Shown in pieces: positions 11,841-35,200 of a DNA stretch of 64,000 nucleotides. Under the pieces are notes generated by a model. It was not told the DNA's origin. It saw only the letters and a list, made by a program, of their open reading frames with translations, and did no database searches. Within the stretch, counting starts at the first letter, position 1. Each line of letters starts with the position of its first letter. Made by a program: the position numbers and the translations under genes. Source of the stretch: Pagrus major (Eukaryota > Chordata > Actinopteri > Spariformes > Sparidae); assembly GCF_040436345.1 (NCBI RefSeq), contig NC_133235.1, positions 21,290,660 to 21,354,659 of the forward strand. The letters are read 5' to 3'.

Positions 11841-13997
11841 CACTAGCTAGTTAGCTAACTCAGGCTGGTCTCATTCCCAGAACATCTAATACAGACCTTT
11901 GGTCTTGTCCCATAAGGCTTTCTAGCAGGAAGGCTTTGCATGTTGCACACAGATGAGAGTTGTGAATCTGTATGAGACTCACAAGGCGTGACAGAGCTGC
12001 GTCGGTATTTAATGACCTGGGGTGAGAACTAACTAGGCTACATGTTATTGAAACATATTGGCCATTTAGCTGCACATTATTGTAGGCCCAGGTTAATATG
12101 CCACATCATTTAAGCAATGTTGTGGCTGAGTGGTGTATGCAGTACAGGGGTCAGTACAGTAAATCATGTGTTTCACAAAGTTGTGATCCCATCCCATCCT
12201 TGCTTGTGAACAACAATATCCAATCATGATACTCTCACCTGTTACTAATTGACCTGTTTATCTGTGGAACATTCCAAACAGGGTTTTTTTTTACATTACA
12301 CAACTTTCCCATGTACAGAAAGGGTATTATTCTACGCACATATTTATAAAACGAAAGTACACATATCATATGTCAATTGATGTGAGCAAACCTTACACAA
12401 ACCTGAACATGGTATCAAAATTTCTGTTTGAACCATGCTCTAACACCTACAGGTTTGCTTGCCCGAATCTCCCCAGATCTTCCTCTGAACGCTAAGCTTC
12501 TTTTTGATCTGGAGCAGCAGAAACTTTGGTGGACACCTTTTATATTTCTGCCATACTCCCAGATGCTGGCGCTCACTTCCCACCTTCATCTCTGACAAAC
12601 CAACATTTGCTTGTCCTCAAAGGTCCCTCACTCCAGCTTTAAATAACTGTTATGCTATATTTTTCTGAATTCAGTTTTCTTGTAACTGCACTTGCATTAT
12701 TTTTGTTTTGACGATATCACGGTCTAACTCATGTTTATTGTATCTCCTCTTTTTCTGATTTTTTATATTTTATCCAATGGCTTTCAGTAAAAACTTCACA
12801 GGCCAACTGCTGCATTCATCCTTCACTGGTGCTATATTCAGCTCACAGTAAAGCTGTGATCCTAAGTTCATAGTAAGGGCAGAAGTAGTAGCATAAAATG
12901 AAAACATTCAGGTATAGCACTGGCACCTCAAAATTGCACCTCATCACGACCGTAACAGTTGACATGGAGCATAAACAAAAACAAAAAAAGCTGTACGGCT
13001 GCACCTGTAGGGCTCATTGTGGCTCCTACAGTGATTCTGAACACTGCAGGGATCTTTTGTTACATCAGGTTGCAAATATATGCAATTATGTAATTTGACT
13101 GCATGCAGTAAATGTGGTCACATTGTGAGAAAGTGAATGGTGGCAGGAGGAGGAGGAGGCTGAGACTGTGTCTATAAATGGACAGGAGTGAGGCAATGTT
13201 TCAACCCAATTCATTATTCCCTTACAAATTTTAAATGTGTGGTAAAATTATCAAAAATTAACACAGAAATTACATATTTTATTTTATGTATTATAAAATC
13301 ATTAAATGTAACAATTCTCAAATGTGATGATTTGTTTACTTTTTAAAAAAGACATTTTACACATTAATATATTGGATCAACGCTGACAGGTCTTTCAGCA
13401 GCACTGTTTTTACATTACATTGTTATTATTAGATATATTATATTGTTTTAACTAACCTTTTTTATGAAACTCTATCTAGATATCGTCTGGTTCTACCTTA
13501 AGTCTTTCATGCTTGACACACATAAATACATACGCTTGAAATGCTATGAATAAGTTGACTTGATCACATACATATGCAGCTAAATAAAAGTGATTTTGCT
13601 AAATACTAAACTCTTAGGCCATTCACAGTTGGATAAGTCGTTGTAGAAAGACACTAATTTGATTTGCTCAGGTGCTCTCCTTTAGCGCAATTTCAAGTTA
13701 ATTTTCTTTACTTCGGTATTTCAATTTTATCCTAATTTATATGTCAACTTCTACTACACTTGAGAGGCTTGAGTAACACTTTTTTAATCCAGGGCTTTTA
13801 TTTGTAATGGAGAATTTTTTCTTTTACTGAAGTGGTCTGGGAACTTATGATTAGCAATGTCAGGATATTTAAATAAAACTGATTTGACTACTTCAACCAC
13901 TGTTTCTGGCTCAATATTTCATATTGTCTGGGGATTTTTTTAGTTCTATTTAAATATATTTTAGCGTCAAATCCTTCTTGCTTGTCATATTTAACAG
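11841..13997. other. Intergenic sequence, no gene seen
   Basis: AT-rich sequence with no supported gene. A small (GGA)n run lies near 13,144-13,160. Short ORFs show no domain. Confidence 0.5.
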
Positions 13998-14090
13998 AGC
14001 CCAACTAATATGTATTGGTTGACCAATATTATCAGCCAATATTGCCCTTTCACAGATATACTGGTATCGGCTAAGCCTATATGTTGTCTA
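13998..14090. repeat. Dispersed repeat fragment (CCGATATATCGG-type)
   Basis: CCAACTAATATGTATTGGTTG, then ATCAGCCAATATTGCC and ACTGGTATCGGC, resemble the teleost repeat often seen as 'gaccgatatatcggc'. A related piece lies at about 29,600-29,660. Ends and class are unassigned. Confidence 0.4.
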
Positions 14091-14099
14091 ATATATGAA

Positions 14100-14872
14100 A
14101 AAATGATGTACTAAAGTTATGAGATACATGTAGTCTTTTTACTTTAGAATTATGACTTTCACCTCATAGTTATTACTTTTTCCCTCATACTTGTAACCTT
14201 GTATTTCAAAATCATGACTTTTTATCTCATAATTTCAAACTTTTATCTCATAATTTGGATTTTGAGTCTCACAATTGAGATTTTTTTAATTAAATTTTTA
14301 TTACTATGACTGTTTATCTCATATTTTCACTTTATATATCATAATTTAGATTTCTTTCATCTCAGAACAGACTGTTTATCTCTGTTTATATCTATGACGT
14401 TTTATGTCATAATTTTGACTTTTTTATTTTATTATTTAGGCTTTTGACTTCATAATTGCGACATTTTTTCCTCATAATTATGACTTTTTATGTCATAATT
14501 TTGACTTTTTACGTAATAATTGACTTTATCAAAAAAGTATGACTTGTTATCTCATCATTTTGACTTTTAAATCTCATAATATTGACTTTTTTTATCTCAT
14601 GACTATGACTGTTAATCTCATATTTTCGATTTCTTTGTTTAACCTGTTTATACCTATGACTTTTTATTGCATAATCATTTTTTATTTTATTATTTCAATT
14701 TTTTTTACCTTATAATTGCGACCTTTTATATCACAATTATGACTTTTTATCTAATAATTTGAACTTTTTTGTTAAAAGTATGACTAGTTATCTCATCATG
14801 TAGACTTTTATCTCATAATATCCACTTTCTAGCTCATAATTTTGACTTTTTATCTGATAATTGTAACTTACC
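14100..14872. repeat. Degenerate minisatellite, ~20-24 bp unit
   Basis: About 770 bp are built from imperfect repeats of a unit like TTTTTATCTCATAATTATGAC, with a GAC + T-run + CTCATAAT rhythm throughout. Copies differ by substitutions and small length changes, so the array is old or fast-diverging. It lies about 0.5 kb upstream of the probable 5' end of the kinase gene. Confidence 0.8.
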
Positions 14873-15255
14873 AAGGGAATATTATTTCATTTTCTCTGTC
14901 TCTATATATATAGGACCAATTAAAAACTCGATGCCTGCTGACTACTAAAATGTTTGATCATGAAGGCATCACGACTGTCAGTCTCAGAGCCAAATAAACA
15001 CACCTGAAAGCTCAGTTCTGCCTTTTAACAGCCACAAAGTTCAAGTTGAAACAAAGACGACGTTATAATTAGCCTCTGATTAAAGTCATCAAACGAGCAT
15101 TCAAATGTCATCCCATTATCTCTGAATGCACTCGTGATGCCTGAAAAAAACGCGGAAGCAGGTCAACTTTGGTATCTTCACTCAGACATCTCTGGCCAAT
15201 CCGAGTCCTAACCATGCCGTGAATGCAGCTGAGTGTGGAGGGTTGGAGGGGGAAG

Positions 15256-15278
15256 CAGCAGCAGCAGCAGCAGCAGCC
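15256..15278. repeat. (CAG)n microsatellite
   Basis: About seven GCA/CAG triplets lie in the GC-rich sequence just upstream of the kinase transcription unit. They could be promoter or 5' UTR. Confidence 0.85.
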
Positions 15279-15299
15279 TGGTCCGAAACACAAGTGACC

Positions 15300-15559
15300 G
15301 CTAGCTTCATGTCAGCCGTACAGACATTACTCAACTAGCAGGAGCGGAAAACCTTTCACGGCGAAGACGGAGAGGGAGAGCGAGGGGTCCCGCTGGGAGG
15401 GATACTGGACTTTTATTTCTGTACGTTTGAACCCGACTAAACACTCATATTAGTTTGTGGTTCGCCTATTTTAAGGAGCTCGGGAGTATCCGCTGTAGGA
15501 AGGTTAGCTAGCCACCGCCATCTCTTCTCAGTCGGAGCAACCGCCGTGTTTTCCACGCC
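15300..15559 (+). promoter_or_regulatory. prkacb: 5' UTR / promoter-proximal region of the kinase gene
   Basis: Base composition changes here from AT-rich flank to a CpG-containing, purine-rich stretch (GGCGAAGACGGAGAGGGAG and similar) that runs into the start codon. That is what a CpG-island promoter and 5' UTR of a broadly expressed gene look like. No TATA box is obvious. The transcription start was not determined. Confidence 0.5.
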
Positions 15560-26371
<10,812 letters not shown>

Positions 26372-27760
26372 GATGCGAGAACATGGATATATCAGGGAAA
26401 TAAGGGGATCTTTGCACTCTTCTAAAGACTTGGGATGGAGCAGAGACCATCGTTTTTCAGATCTACTACATAGTCCCTTCATTCCATCAGGCTGAATGAG
26501 GTCGCCATGATCCTTGGGTGCCGATAACCTCTCACTGTCACGTACACCTGCGTATTAAAGCAGACACACCACTTCTTTCTTTTTCTTTTTTTTGTACCTA
26601 CCCACCATTTTTTTTACTTTGAAGCAGTTAGTCTTGAATGTTGTTATCCCCTTTTTAAAATGTAATATTTTTTCAATTTATGAGGAAAAACTGAGACAAT
26701 GGCCAATATAAGTCCACACATTGTAACTGACTCGTCTGTGGCAGTTTGACACACAGGTATGTGGGTCGTAGAGTATTCCCTGTAGTTGTCAGCGGTGTAT
26801 TTTTAATGGCCTGTTACAAGTCCACATCACATTGGCAATTGTAAAATTCTGGCCAGCTTCCAGAGGTAGCGTTCGTCCTATGTGCATATCTGTCAGTTTT
26901 ATAAGACATTTGAACACGTTGAGTGTTGAAAGCATGACCAAATAGAAGACTTTGGGTGACACAGGAAGAGAGGTCCTTTCCAATCTTTGCTTTTTGCCTA
27001 GAGAGCCAAGCCCTCAGAACCCCGCAGAAGCATCCAGTCACTGGTATTCTGACCCTGGCACAGCAAGCCATAGCAGAAGATGACAAACCTTGTTACATTA
27101 GTAAAATGCAAATCGAGTCATTTGTGTTGATCCTTTGGGATCTGTTAGTTACATGTAAAATTTGTCATCTGGTATTTTACTATTTTTTTGTCGCTGTGTC
27201 TAACATTCTAGTCATATTGTCCCTAGATTTCAGGTCTGCTTATAAAGACCCTTTCGTATGAGTCTGTGGAACAATGTGACTTCAGTAAAAGGAAAAGAAT
27301 GAGGTTAAATCCTTTTTAGGATTCTTATTGAGTGTGATGTGTTGGAAGTTGAAAAGGTGGTTGTGAATAGTGTTGCGACTTTCTGCCTCAACATTGTTAG
27401 AGAAACCTTGCAGAAAAAAGTACAGAATTTGTAATGTATTAAATCAAAGATGTTTTAAAATCTTATGAAACAGGAAAGCAAAACTGCGTATTTACCATAT
27501 TCTCCCCAGAACTGATTTCTGTATTTCATTCTTATCAGAGAATGTAGATTTGCAACTTATAGGTATGCATATTTGAAAGCTTGATTTCAAGGTACAGTTT
27601 TCCTCACAATACACTGGCTAAAATAAAGACTGCTCCTTTGTATCACATGTAACCCTGTTATTGTTAAACTCATTACATCATACGTATATACATTGTTTCA
27701 TATATGTTTTTATTTATACACATTAGAGATGCTAATAAATTTTATTTTTAAAAGTGTTTA
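26372..27760 (+). other. prkacb: Kinase 3' UTR
   Basis: Sequence after the stop codon, with poly(A) signals AATAAA at 27622-27627 and again at 27734-27739, implying a UTR of about 1.3-1.4 kb. No other gene is seen. ORFs inside it lack coding features. Confidence 0.6.
27622..27627 (+). terminator. Poly(A) signal AATAAA (kinase gene)
   Basis: Canonical hexamer about 1.25 kb after the stop codon. A second AATAAA at 27734 offers an alternative end. Confidence 0.55.
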
Positions 27761-28589
27761 AGTTGTGTAATTCTCTGTGCATTGTGAGACCGACTGTTGT
27801 GCAATTCTGTTTACTCAAAAAGACACAAAAATACAGGTTTTTGTGTCTTTGTTGCAGGGTAGTGGAGCCTAATGTGTGCCTCAGGATTTGCATTTTGCAA
27901 ATGAGAGCAAATGCACACATAGTTTATCACAGTGCATAGTTCTTTAGTTTAGTGCCAACAAATAAAGAGGAACACTCCTGTAGTGTAAAGAGTTATCGTT
28001 ATTATTATTGGTGTTTTTTGCCCCATTTGGAAATATCCAGGAGATTTTCAACATGAAATGCTCATAAAATAACTTTTTAATTAATATTTTTAACAAAGCA
28101 AGCTACAGCAGTTACCAAAAAGTAGTTTAATGCAGTATTTTTTTCACATAGTTGCACATTTTATTTATTGCAGAAAAGGAACAAAACATGTACACGCATA
28201 CAGGTAGCACGAAACTCGAAATAATAAAATTTAGAGTGCCAAAAAAATCTAAATGTGAAAAGAGTGAAGAATAGGTTAAAAAATTCCAAACTAGAAGACC
28301 AAATTATATTTAAATTATATTCAAAGGGTTATATGAGTCCAAAACCATATACATTTTTTGTTGTTGATTTTGAAATATAGTTAGGAATTCATTTGATCTA
28401 ATAAGAAAGGATAGGTTATACACTTTCTGCCAGTTTTATTTTACTCTTTTAAGAAACAAGTTTTCTCTTCTATAAATATCTTTATTATACTGAATGATAA
28501 CTATAGCGCAATACAAAACGACCGCTTAATTCAGGTACACTAATTATAAAACGCTCTTCCCATGTGTAGCTATTTATCCCAGCTTGTTA

Positions 28590-28704
28590 ATTCTGGGCCG
28601 TGCGGCTTGCCGTAGTCCTTCCAGCTAGTGGGTGTATGGGTAATGTAGTACAGCGACGGACACGTGGGGCGTTGCGTCGCTGTTCATTCGAAGTTTGCGG
28701 AAAC
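28590..28704 (+). promoter_or_regulatory. exosc4: EXOSC4 promoter / 5' UTR region
   Basis: GC content rises sharply before the start codon. The reverse strand reads ACTACATTACCCA at about 28,637-28,649, a near match to the ZNF143-type motif ACTACAATTCCCA found in housekeeping promoters. An E-box, CACGTG, lies at 28661-28666. This fits a TATA-less housekeeping promoter. The motifs are seen; their use is inferred. Confidence 0.45.
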
Positions 28705-31158
28705 ATGGCGGGTCTGGAGCTGCTGTCTGACCAGGGATACCGTCTAGATGGAAGAAAAGCCACCGAGCTGCGGAAGGTCCAGGCCCGAATGGGAGTGTTC
28801 GCTCAGGCCGACGGTTCTGCGTATCTAGAGCAGGGAAACACGAAGGCTCTGGCTGTGGTGTACGGTCCTCATGAAGTAAGGAGCATCATGGACTGAGGGC
28901 TGTGGGTTAGCCAACAGCAACAACCTAAAACTGCTGTTAACTGCAGAGGAAATGCCATTAATGTAACTGTAAATGATTGTAAGCGTATTCATGTTGTCTT
29001 GGACAGTCCAGTATGTGTTGTACACAGAAACAACGCTTCCATGATGCTGCAGCAGAGAACAACATTGTCCAGCATACTGTTTTTAAGTGTTCTGGTCAGT
29101 AATACTTAAATAACTGAATTAAAGCTAAGCCTTTTATAACAACTGTGATCATAAAAAGATCATTTTATGTCACATATATAATGATGATATAATAGCATGC
29201 ACATACAGCCTTTCAAAGAGCAATTTACTTTTGATTTTTAAGAATATTCAGACATCAGTATGCAGGAAATGATGGAATGTAAACAAAAAAGATTGAATTA
29301 TCTTAAATAAATAAAACAAAAACAATAGATACATTTGACTCTCAGGCTCTGTTAACAGAAATTGCAGTTAATTATATATTAAACATATGGCACAGAGGTA
29401 TAGTCCTTCATTTCTCAACAGACAATTCAGTTTTCGCCACTTTTCCTTGGGTCCCATCTCAGGTCATGTCCATATATCTATCATTATTGTAAAAGGTCTC
29501 ATTAAGGTTTCAAAATTCTTCAGAAATACTAAAATACCAGATCAATCAAGTATTTATTTACAATAAAACTGTCAAACAATGCCCATTACAAGTAGAGGTG
29601 CACTGATTACTGGTCTGGCCGATTATCAGGGCTGATGATTTTTATGTCTGATTGACGATTAAATAAGTATATTTAAAAAATGCAGTACGTTTGGCTCTGA
29701 TGCAGCATCCTTTCTCTGTTAGTGGTCATCACTCTGTGGTCTCCGTGTCCACAACACTGTCTGATGTCACACTTGATAGCTGATCAATTTGCAAAGTAAA
29801 TAATAATAAATGTGAAACTGAAAGTGTGAAAAGTGAACTGAAAGTAGCAGAAAATGGAAATACTGAAGCAAAGTACCTCAAAATTGTACACAAGTACAGT
29901 ACTTGAGTAAATTGTAGACCATCACTAGTTAATGTCAACTTGAGCCTGAGATTATTATATTTCTTGTAAATGTATATCCAATTCCTGGATTACTAATAAT
30001 TGGTATCTCTGTCAGTCCTGAAAGAAAAACATGTGCCTAGTTATAAGTCACCATAGACCAAATTAGTGCCTAAATTAGTTTGAGGGCTTGTTTGTCAACC
30101 TAACAGCTAAATACACAATCATTAAATCCAGGCTGGATGGTATGGTTAAAGTTAATATCACAATACAAACAAACAAAATCTTTTTTTAAACGACTTAATT
30201 AAACCATATTTTTATTCCTGAGATTGTAGTGGTGTATTGTTCTGGACTGCGTTATCTTAAAATAATAACTTGCTCATATTTGTAAATGGGTTGGGCCTCA
30301 CCTCTCAATATAATGCAGTTACCTACACTGCATACTACAACCTCAATAATAAAGCTATTTTCAGTCAAAACTGAACATCGTTATTGTTGGATTGCACTGG
30401 ATTTATAGGCATACTTGATAAAGTGGCCACTGAGTGTAATAAAATCTTAATCGATACATTGAATAGAGAAAGCCTTGAGACATGACATGCTTGTCACTCC
30501 TAGATGCGAGGTTCGCGCAGCCGGACTCGTCACGATCGAGCTGTCATCAACTGTCAGTACAGCATGGCCACCTTCAGCACAGCAGAGAGGAAGAGGAGGC
30601 CGCATGGTGACCGCAAGTCTACCGAGATGAGCCTCCACCTGAAGCAGACGTTTGAAGCTGCTGTGATGACCCAGCTGTACCCACGCTCTCAAATAGACAT
30701 CTACGTCAAGGTAAATGTGGGACAATGAGAGGTGGATTTGATGTAACATGAAGATTTTTATTGAGCTGAAACGCATGAAATCTCGTCTTCCCCAACAGAT
30801 TCTGCAGTCAGACGGAGGGAACTACAGCGTGTGTGTGAACGCTGCCACTCTGGCTGTGATTGACGCCGGCATCCCCATGCGGGACTACGTGTGTGCCTGC
30901 ACGGTCGGGTTTGTGGACGAGACGCCCCTCGCTGACCTTTGCTACGCAGAGGAAAGCGGAGGAGTGAGCTCTCTGGCCTTAGCGCTGCTGCCCCGGGGTG
31001 GACAGATCGCCCTGCTGCAGATGGACGCCAGACTACATCAGGACCACCTGGAGGCTCTGATCGAAGCCGCCATGACAGCTTGTAAAGGTGTGAGCAAGGT
31101 GCTGGATGAGGTGGTGCGACAACATCTCCAAGAAGTTTCTGTGCTCACCGGAGAGTGA
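28705..31158 (+). CDS. exosc4: Exosome complex component RRP41 (EXOSC4)
   Basis: RNase PH-fold subunit of the six-subunit ring of the RNA exosome, which threads RNA to the nucleases in 3'-5' decay and processing, in nucleus and cytoplasm. Exons: 28705-28875, 30504-30710, 30799-31158. They give 245 aa, the same as the human protein. The start MAGLELLSDQGYR and the stretches ARMGVFAQADGSAY, EQGNTKALAVVYGP, ATFSTAERKRRPHGDRKS, TFEAAVMTQLYPRSQIDIYV and AATLAVIDAGIPMRDYVCAC match the family almost word for word. The frame is open upstream of the ATG, but the family start is this methionine. All three junctions keep frame. Exon 2 opens with ATG, a mere coincidence of the splice site. Intron 1 (1.6 kb) is full of repeat relics. 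It begins about 1 kb after the kinase poly(A) site, on the same strand. Confidence 0.97.
29590..30460. repeat. Repeat relics in EXOSC4 intron 1
   Basis: At 29,600-29,670 a GTGCACTGATTACTGGTCTGG...GATTATCAGGG stretch resembles the fragment at 13,998. At 29,810-29,935 AAGTGTGAAAAGTGAACTG...AAGTACAGTACTTGAGTAAATTG is another AAGTAAAAGTA-type copy. At 30,120-30,445 a block ends ACTTGATAAAGTGGCCACTGAGTGT, a 3' end common in fish interspersed repeats. Families are not assigned. Confidence 0.5.
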
Positions 31159-31313
31159 AGAAGACAGGAGGAGAGGTGAACATCTGGACTGTGGTTTTGG
31201 TTCCAACCAGAAAGTGTTATTGGACTTTATGGAGAGGAATGATGGAGTGAATACTTTTTTTATGAATTCATGGCAATTATACTTTTGTACAGTATATGTG
31301 TAGAGATTCGAAC

Positions 31314-31319
31314 AATAAA
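31314..31319 (+). terminator. Poly(A) signal AATAAA (EXOSC4)
   Basis: Canonical hexamer 155 nt after the EXOSC4 stop codon. It gives a compact 3' UTR. Confidence 0.7.
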
Positions 31320-31699
31320 TACGTAAACCCTGAATCATTTGTGCTCTGCTTGTTCATTTGCGAGTGGTTGTATTATTTAATGCAAACAAAAGGGTAGTGT
31401 CTTCAAAAACAAGCAACAACTACCAAATGCATCACAAGAAAATATATTTTATATGCTGTTAAATGTTTGTGTACATCAGCATTGTCTGTAAACAGCAATA
31501 AAAGGAGGATATAGGGGCTATGTAACCTTACAAATACATTTTGAAACAGTTCTTCTCTGTAACAGAAATTGTGTAGGTAAAATAAATAAATAATAAAGTA
31601 ACCAATTTATTTTTCCGGTTGTGAGAAGGTATTTTCTTCCTCACTTTTGTTTCTGTTAGATCACATTGTTTCTTTTTTATATTGATTTGTTTTATTTTG
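31320..31699. other. Short spacer between EXOSC4 and GPAA1
   Basis: AT-rich sequence with no gene, about 0.4 kb. EXOSC4 and GPAA1 run in the same direction as separate units, each with its own promoter-like region. Confidence 0.6.
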
Positions 31700-31838
31700 T
31701 TTTATTGCGTGACCGGAAATCGGTCCGCCGCATTAACGTTCCCACAGGAACAAGGAAATTGAGAAACATTTAGCAACGGCTGCTGTGATCAAGCCCCACC
31801 TCTGCAGGTGGATGTGACCCGCTGCACCCTGAAAAAAG
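31700..31838 (+). promoter_or_regulatory. gpaa1: GPAA1 promoter and 5' non-coding exon
   Basis: An ETS-type site, ACCGGAAAT, lies at 31712-31720, followed by CGGTCCGCCGC. A good donor (GAAAAAAG|GTATGT, intron from 31839) and an acceptor at 32211-32212 (TGCCTTCAG|GGTCC) frame a 5' UTR intron, so the start codon is in the second exon. The exact first base of exon 1 was not determined. Confidence 0.5.
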
Positions 31839-32249
31839 GTATGTCTTTTTACATATTATGTGAAATATGAAGCATTTAACCACGTCACCGTTAATAATAT
31901 TCACATTCATTGAGAACAATGGTTTAAAAACATTTTACCGTCCCGCGAAGCTAGCCGGCTAGATAGCTAGCAGCAAGCTAACCGAAGCTGTCAATACCAT
32001 GACAATGGGTGACAGAGACCGATTTTTCAGCTCGGACTACAAGGAAACCGCTATAATAACCTGCATGTGGATATTGCAACCGTCGTAGAAAGATAGATAA
32101 AACTCATGATATCCTGTTTCGCGATTGTCTACCTCAGTAATAATCGATCTATAATAACGTATTTAAAGAATATAGTCGATAGGTACAGTGACAGTGTCTG
32201 TGCTGCCTTCAGGGTCCACTGTATCCGGGCTTTACTACATTGCAACAAC

Positions 32250-35200
32250 ATGGGACTGCTGTCTGACCCGAACAGAAGACGGGCATTGATCAGCCTGCTA
32301 ACCCGCCTCAATGCTCCAATCTGGTGAGTTTGAGTCATTTAAGATAAATGAGCGAAGTGAAATCTGAAATGCACAAATTTAAAGCCAGTTTTGTGCTTAA
32401 TTATTATATCAAATATGCCCTTTTAACTTGTATGATTTCTGTCATCTTTACTCCATCCCTCCATCTTAGTGTGGTGTGCTACATGGCGGGTGTGGCCTGG
32501 TTCATGGGGTTAGCATTTGAGCCGTTCACTCTGCGGACGTACATGTCAGAGAATGCCATGGGCTCTACCATGGTGGAGGAGCGCTTTCCATCGGGGGAGA
32601 GGGCGCTGGCCACGGGCAGAGAGTTTTCAGCTCATAAGAAGAAAGCTGGGTAAGGGTCAAGACACAACATCAATGACATATCAACTCATAATGCAGATTT
32701 GATGTGATGACTGGTTTTCAAGAAATTGGAGTGTCTGATCTGAGTCTTCTCAATTTTCTCCCAGTCCGCCAGTCTAATCTAATTATTTCTCTGCAGTGGG
32801 ATGCCAGTGGATTGGCTGGTGAAGACCATGCAGGCTCGAGGGTTGGAGGTGTTTACCCAGAGGTTCTCTCGCACGCTGCCCTTCCCTGATGAAAACAAAG
32901 AGAGATATGTAAGTGTATGATTGAATACATATAAAATGCTTGTATTAGGTGCCCTTTCTCTCACTTTTCTACTCCAAACTGTTTTTAATAGTGTTTCTAT
33001 GCATATTCCATGACTCTTTTTCATCCTACTCCATCCTCTCTCCTCTCAGATGGTGAGAGGCACGAATGTATATGGGATCCTTAGGGCCCCCAGAGCTCCA
33101 CGCACTGAAGCCCTGGTGCTGAGTGCCCCTTGCACCCCGGGCGACAACAACAACCAGGCAGTGGGGCTGCTACTCGGCTTGGCACAGTACTTCAGGAGTG
33201 AGTACAGAACCCACGTCTCTCTCTGCTATTTAAGTGACATTGCAGGGGCATTTCTTGTTTAATGACAACTGTGTTCCTCAATAGATCAGATTTACTGGGC
33301 CAAAGACATCATCTTTCTCATCAATGAGCATGATCTGATTGGTATGCAGGCCTGGCTGGAGGGCTACCACCACACCAACACTACAGGTAATCACCAGCAG
33401 AAATACATTTCTTGGTAGTCGACACCGTTAATGTAGAACTCATTAAAAAGACAAAGACTGTGTTCCTCAGTCGATTTTTCTACTCTAACGGTGCATACAG
33501 GTATGGACTGGTCCCCACTTCAAGGTCGCGGTGGTTCAATCCAGGCAGCTCTGTCCCTGGAGCTCAGCAGTGATGTCATCACCAGTATGGACCTGGTCCT
33601 GGAAGGTCTAAACGGCCAGCTCCCCAACCTGGATTTAGCAAACCTCTTCTACGCTTTCTGTCAGAAGATCGGAGTCCTCTGCACCATCCAGGGCAAGGTG
33701 AGGCTCGTGATGAGACGTAGTAGAAACACATTTTCTCCTCCACTATGTGTTCAGTGAGCAGGCTGTCATGACGTGGGGAAGTTTTTAATCCCGCTGTTCT
33801 CTCCGGATGTTCCGACAGCTGCAGAGGAATGACTGGGACAGTGTGTCGGGCTACAGCCACTCAGTTCAGACCATGATGCTGATGGTGATGAAGCAGGCCA
33901 GCGGGCGCCCTTGGGGGGATCATGGCCTTTTCCTGCGGTATCACATCGAGGCCGCCACCATCAAGGGCATCAACAGTTTCCGTCAATACAAGACTGACGC
34001 CTCCACCGTCGGCAGGTCAGAGCTAGAAGAGTATACTGAATTTAGTTTTTTCATGTGCTGTTGTTTGTAACCATCCTCTTCATAAGGTGACACTCTTCTG
34101 ATTTTGTGATTTCTTCATTTTTCATCATAAATATCTTCTAGGCTCCTGGAGGGAATGTATCGTAAACTGAATAACCTCTTAGAGCGCCTGCACCAGTCCT
34201 ACTTCTTCTACCTCATGCCTTCCCTCTCTCACTTCGTGTCCATTGGTTACTACATGCCAGCCTTCGGCCTCCTTGCCATCATCCTGCTGCTCCGTGTATC
34301 CTTTCGCAATTATTTCACTTTTAGTTTGATGAAATCTTAAAAATACGATAAATATTACTCAATTGCCCTTGACTATGATACAGGCCTTAGACCTGTGGGT
34401 TCAACTTGCGGCTCCTCCGCCAAGAACAGAAGATGGAGTGGTTGACACTGAGCAGGTTAGACGCACGCATATTTTAACAAACAGGACAGAAATCAGACAA
34501 TTTACTTGTCTAGAGTTTATTAAATCACCACTTTAATCAAATCTGCCTCCTCTCAGATGTCCAGTCCAGGAGTACTGTCAGTGTTGACTCCACTGGTGAT
34601 CAGCCATCTGACCGGAGTAGCTCTCTACTACTTGCCGATCCACTTTCAGGAGATGGCTGTGGAACACTTCCCGGTGTCTGAGACCGAGGCTGTGGTCCTG
34701 ACAGCCATTGCTGTTTACACAGCCGGCCTGGCTTTGCCTCATAACACAAACAGGTAGCTACACCACACTGATTTTTGACATTCTGTATCTATTTTTTTTT
34801 ACCTTTTTAATGTTTGTTAGTCTTAAAGACAGTCAGAATCAAATTAGAGTCAGCTCAGAAAGCCGAATCACTCACCATGTGCTGCTGAGTAGAATCCTCT
34901 AATTTGTTTCACATGTCGTCCACATTGCTGATGGATTTTTCTCAGCAATCATATCACCCATATTTATGAAGTGCTTTTGAGGAGATTTCAAAATATGGCG
35001 ATATATATTGTGTATCATGATATAGCCTTAAAATATTGCAGTATTATTTTTAGGCCATATCGCCCAGCACTAGCAGCAATTACATTAACATTGAGCTTAC
35101 AAAAAATACCTGCTTTTGTGAACATGTGACAACAGATTAAAAGCAGGAATGCACTCACACATTTAAGTATGATTTTTTTGCCTCGAGTATCACCAGCTTA

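Noticed and set aside
15108-15293. Minus-strand ORF with a poly-cysteine run
   Set aside because: The cysteines come from the (CAG)n microsatellite read on the other strand; not a protein.
28600-28704. N-terminal extension of EXOSC4
   Set aside because: It would need a GTG start. The family start MAGLELLSDQGYR at 28705 gives the exact family length.
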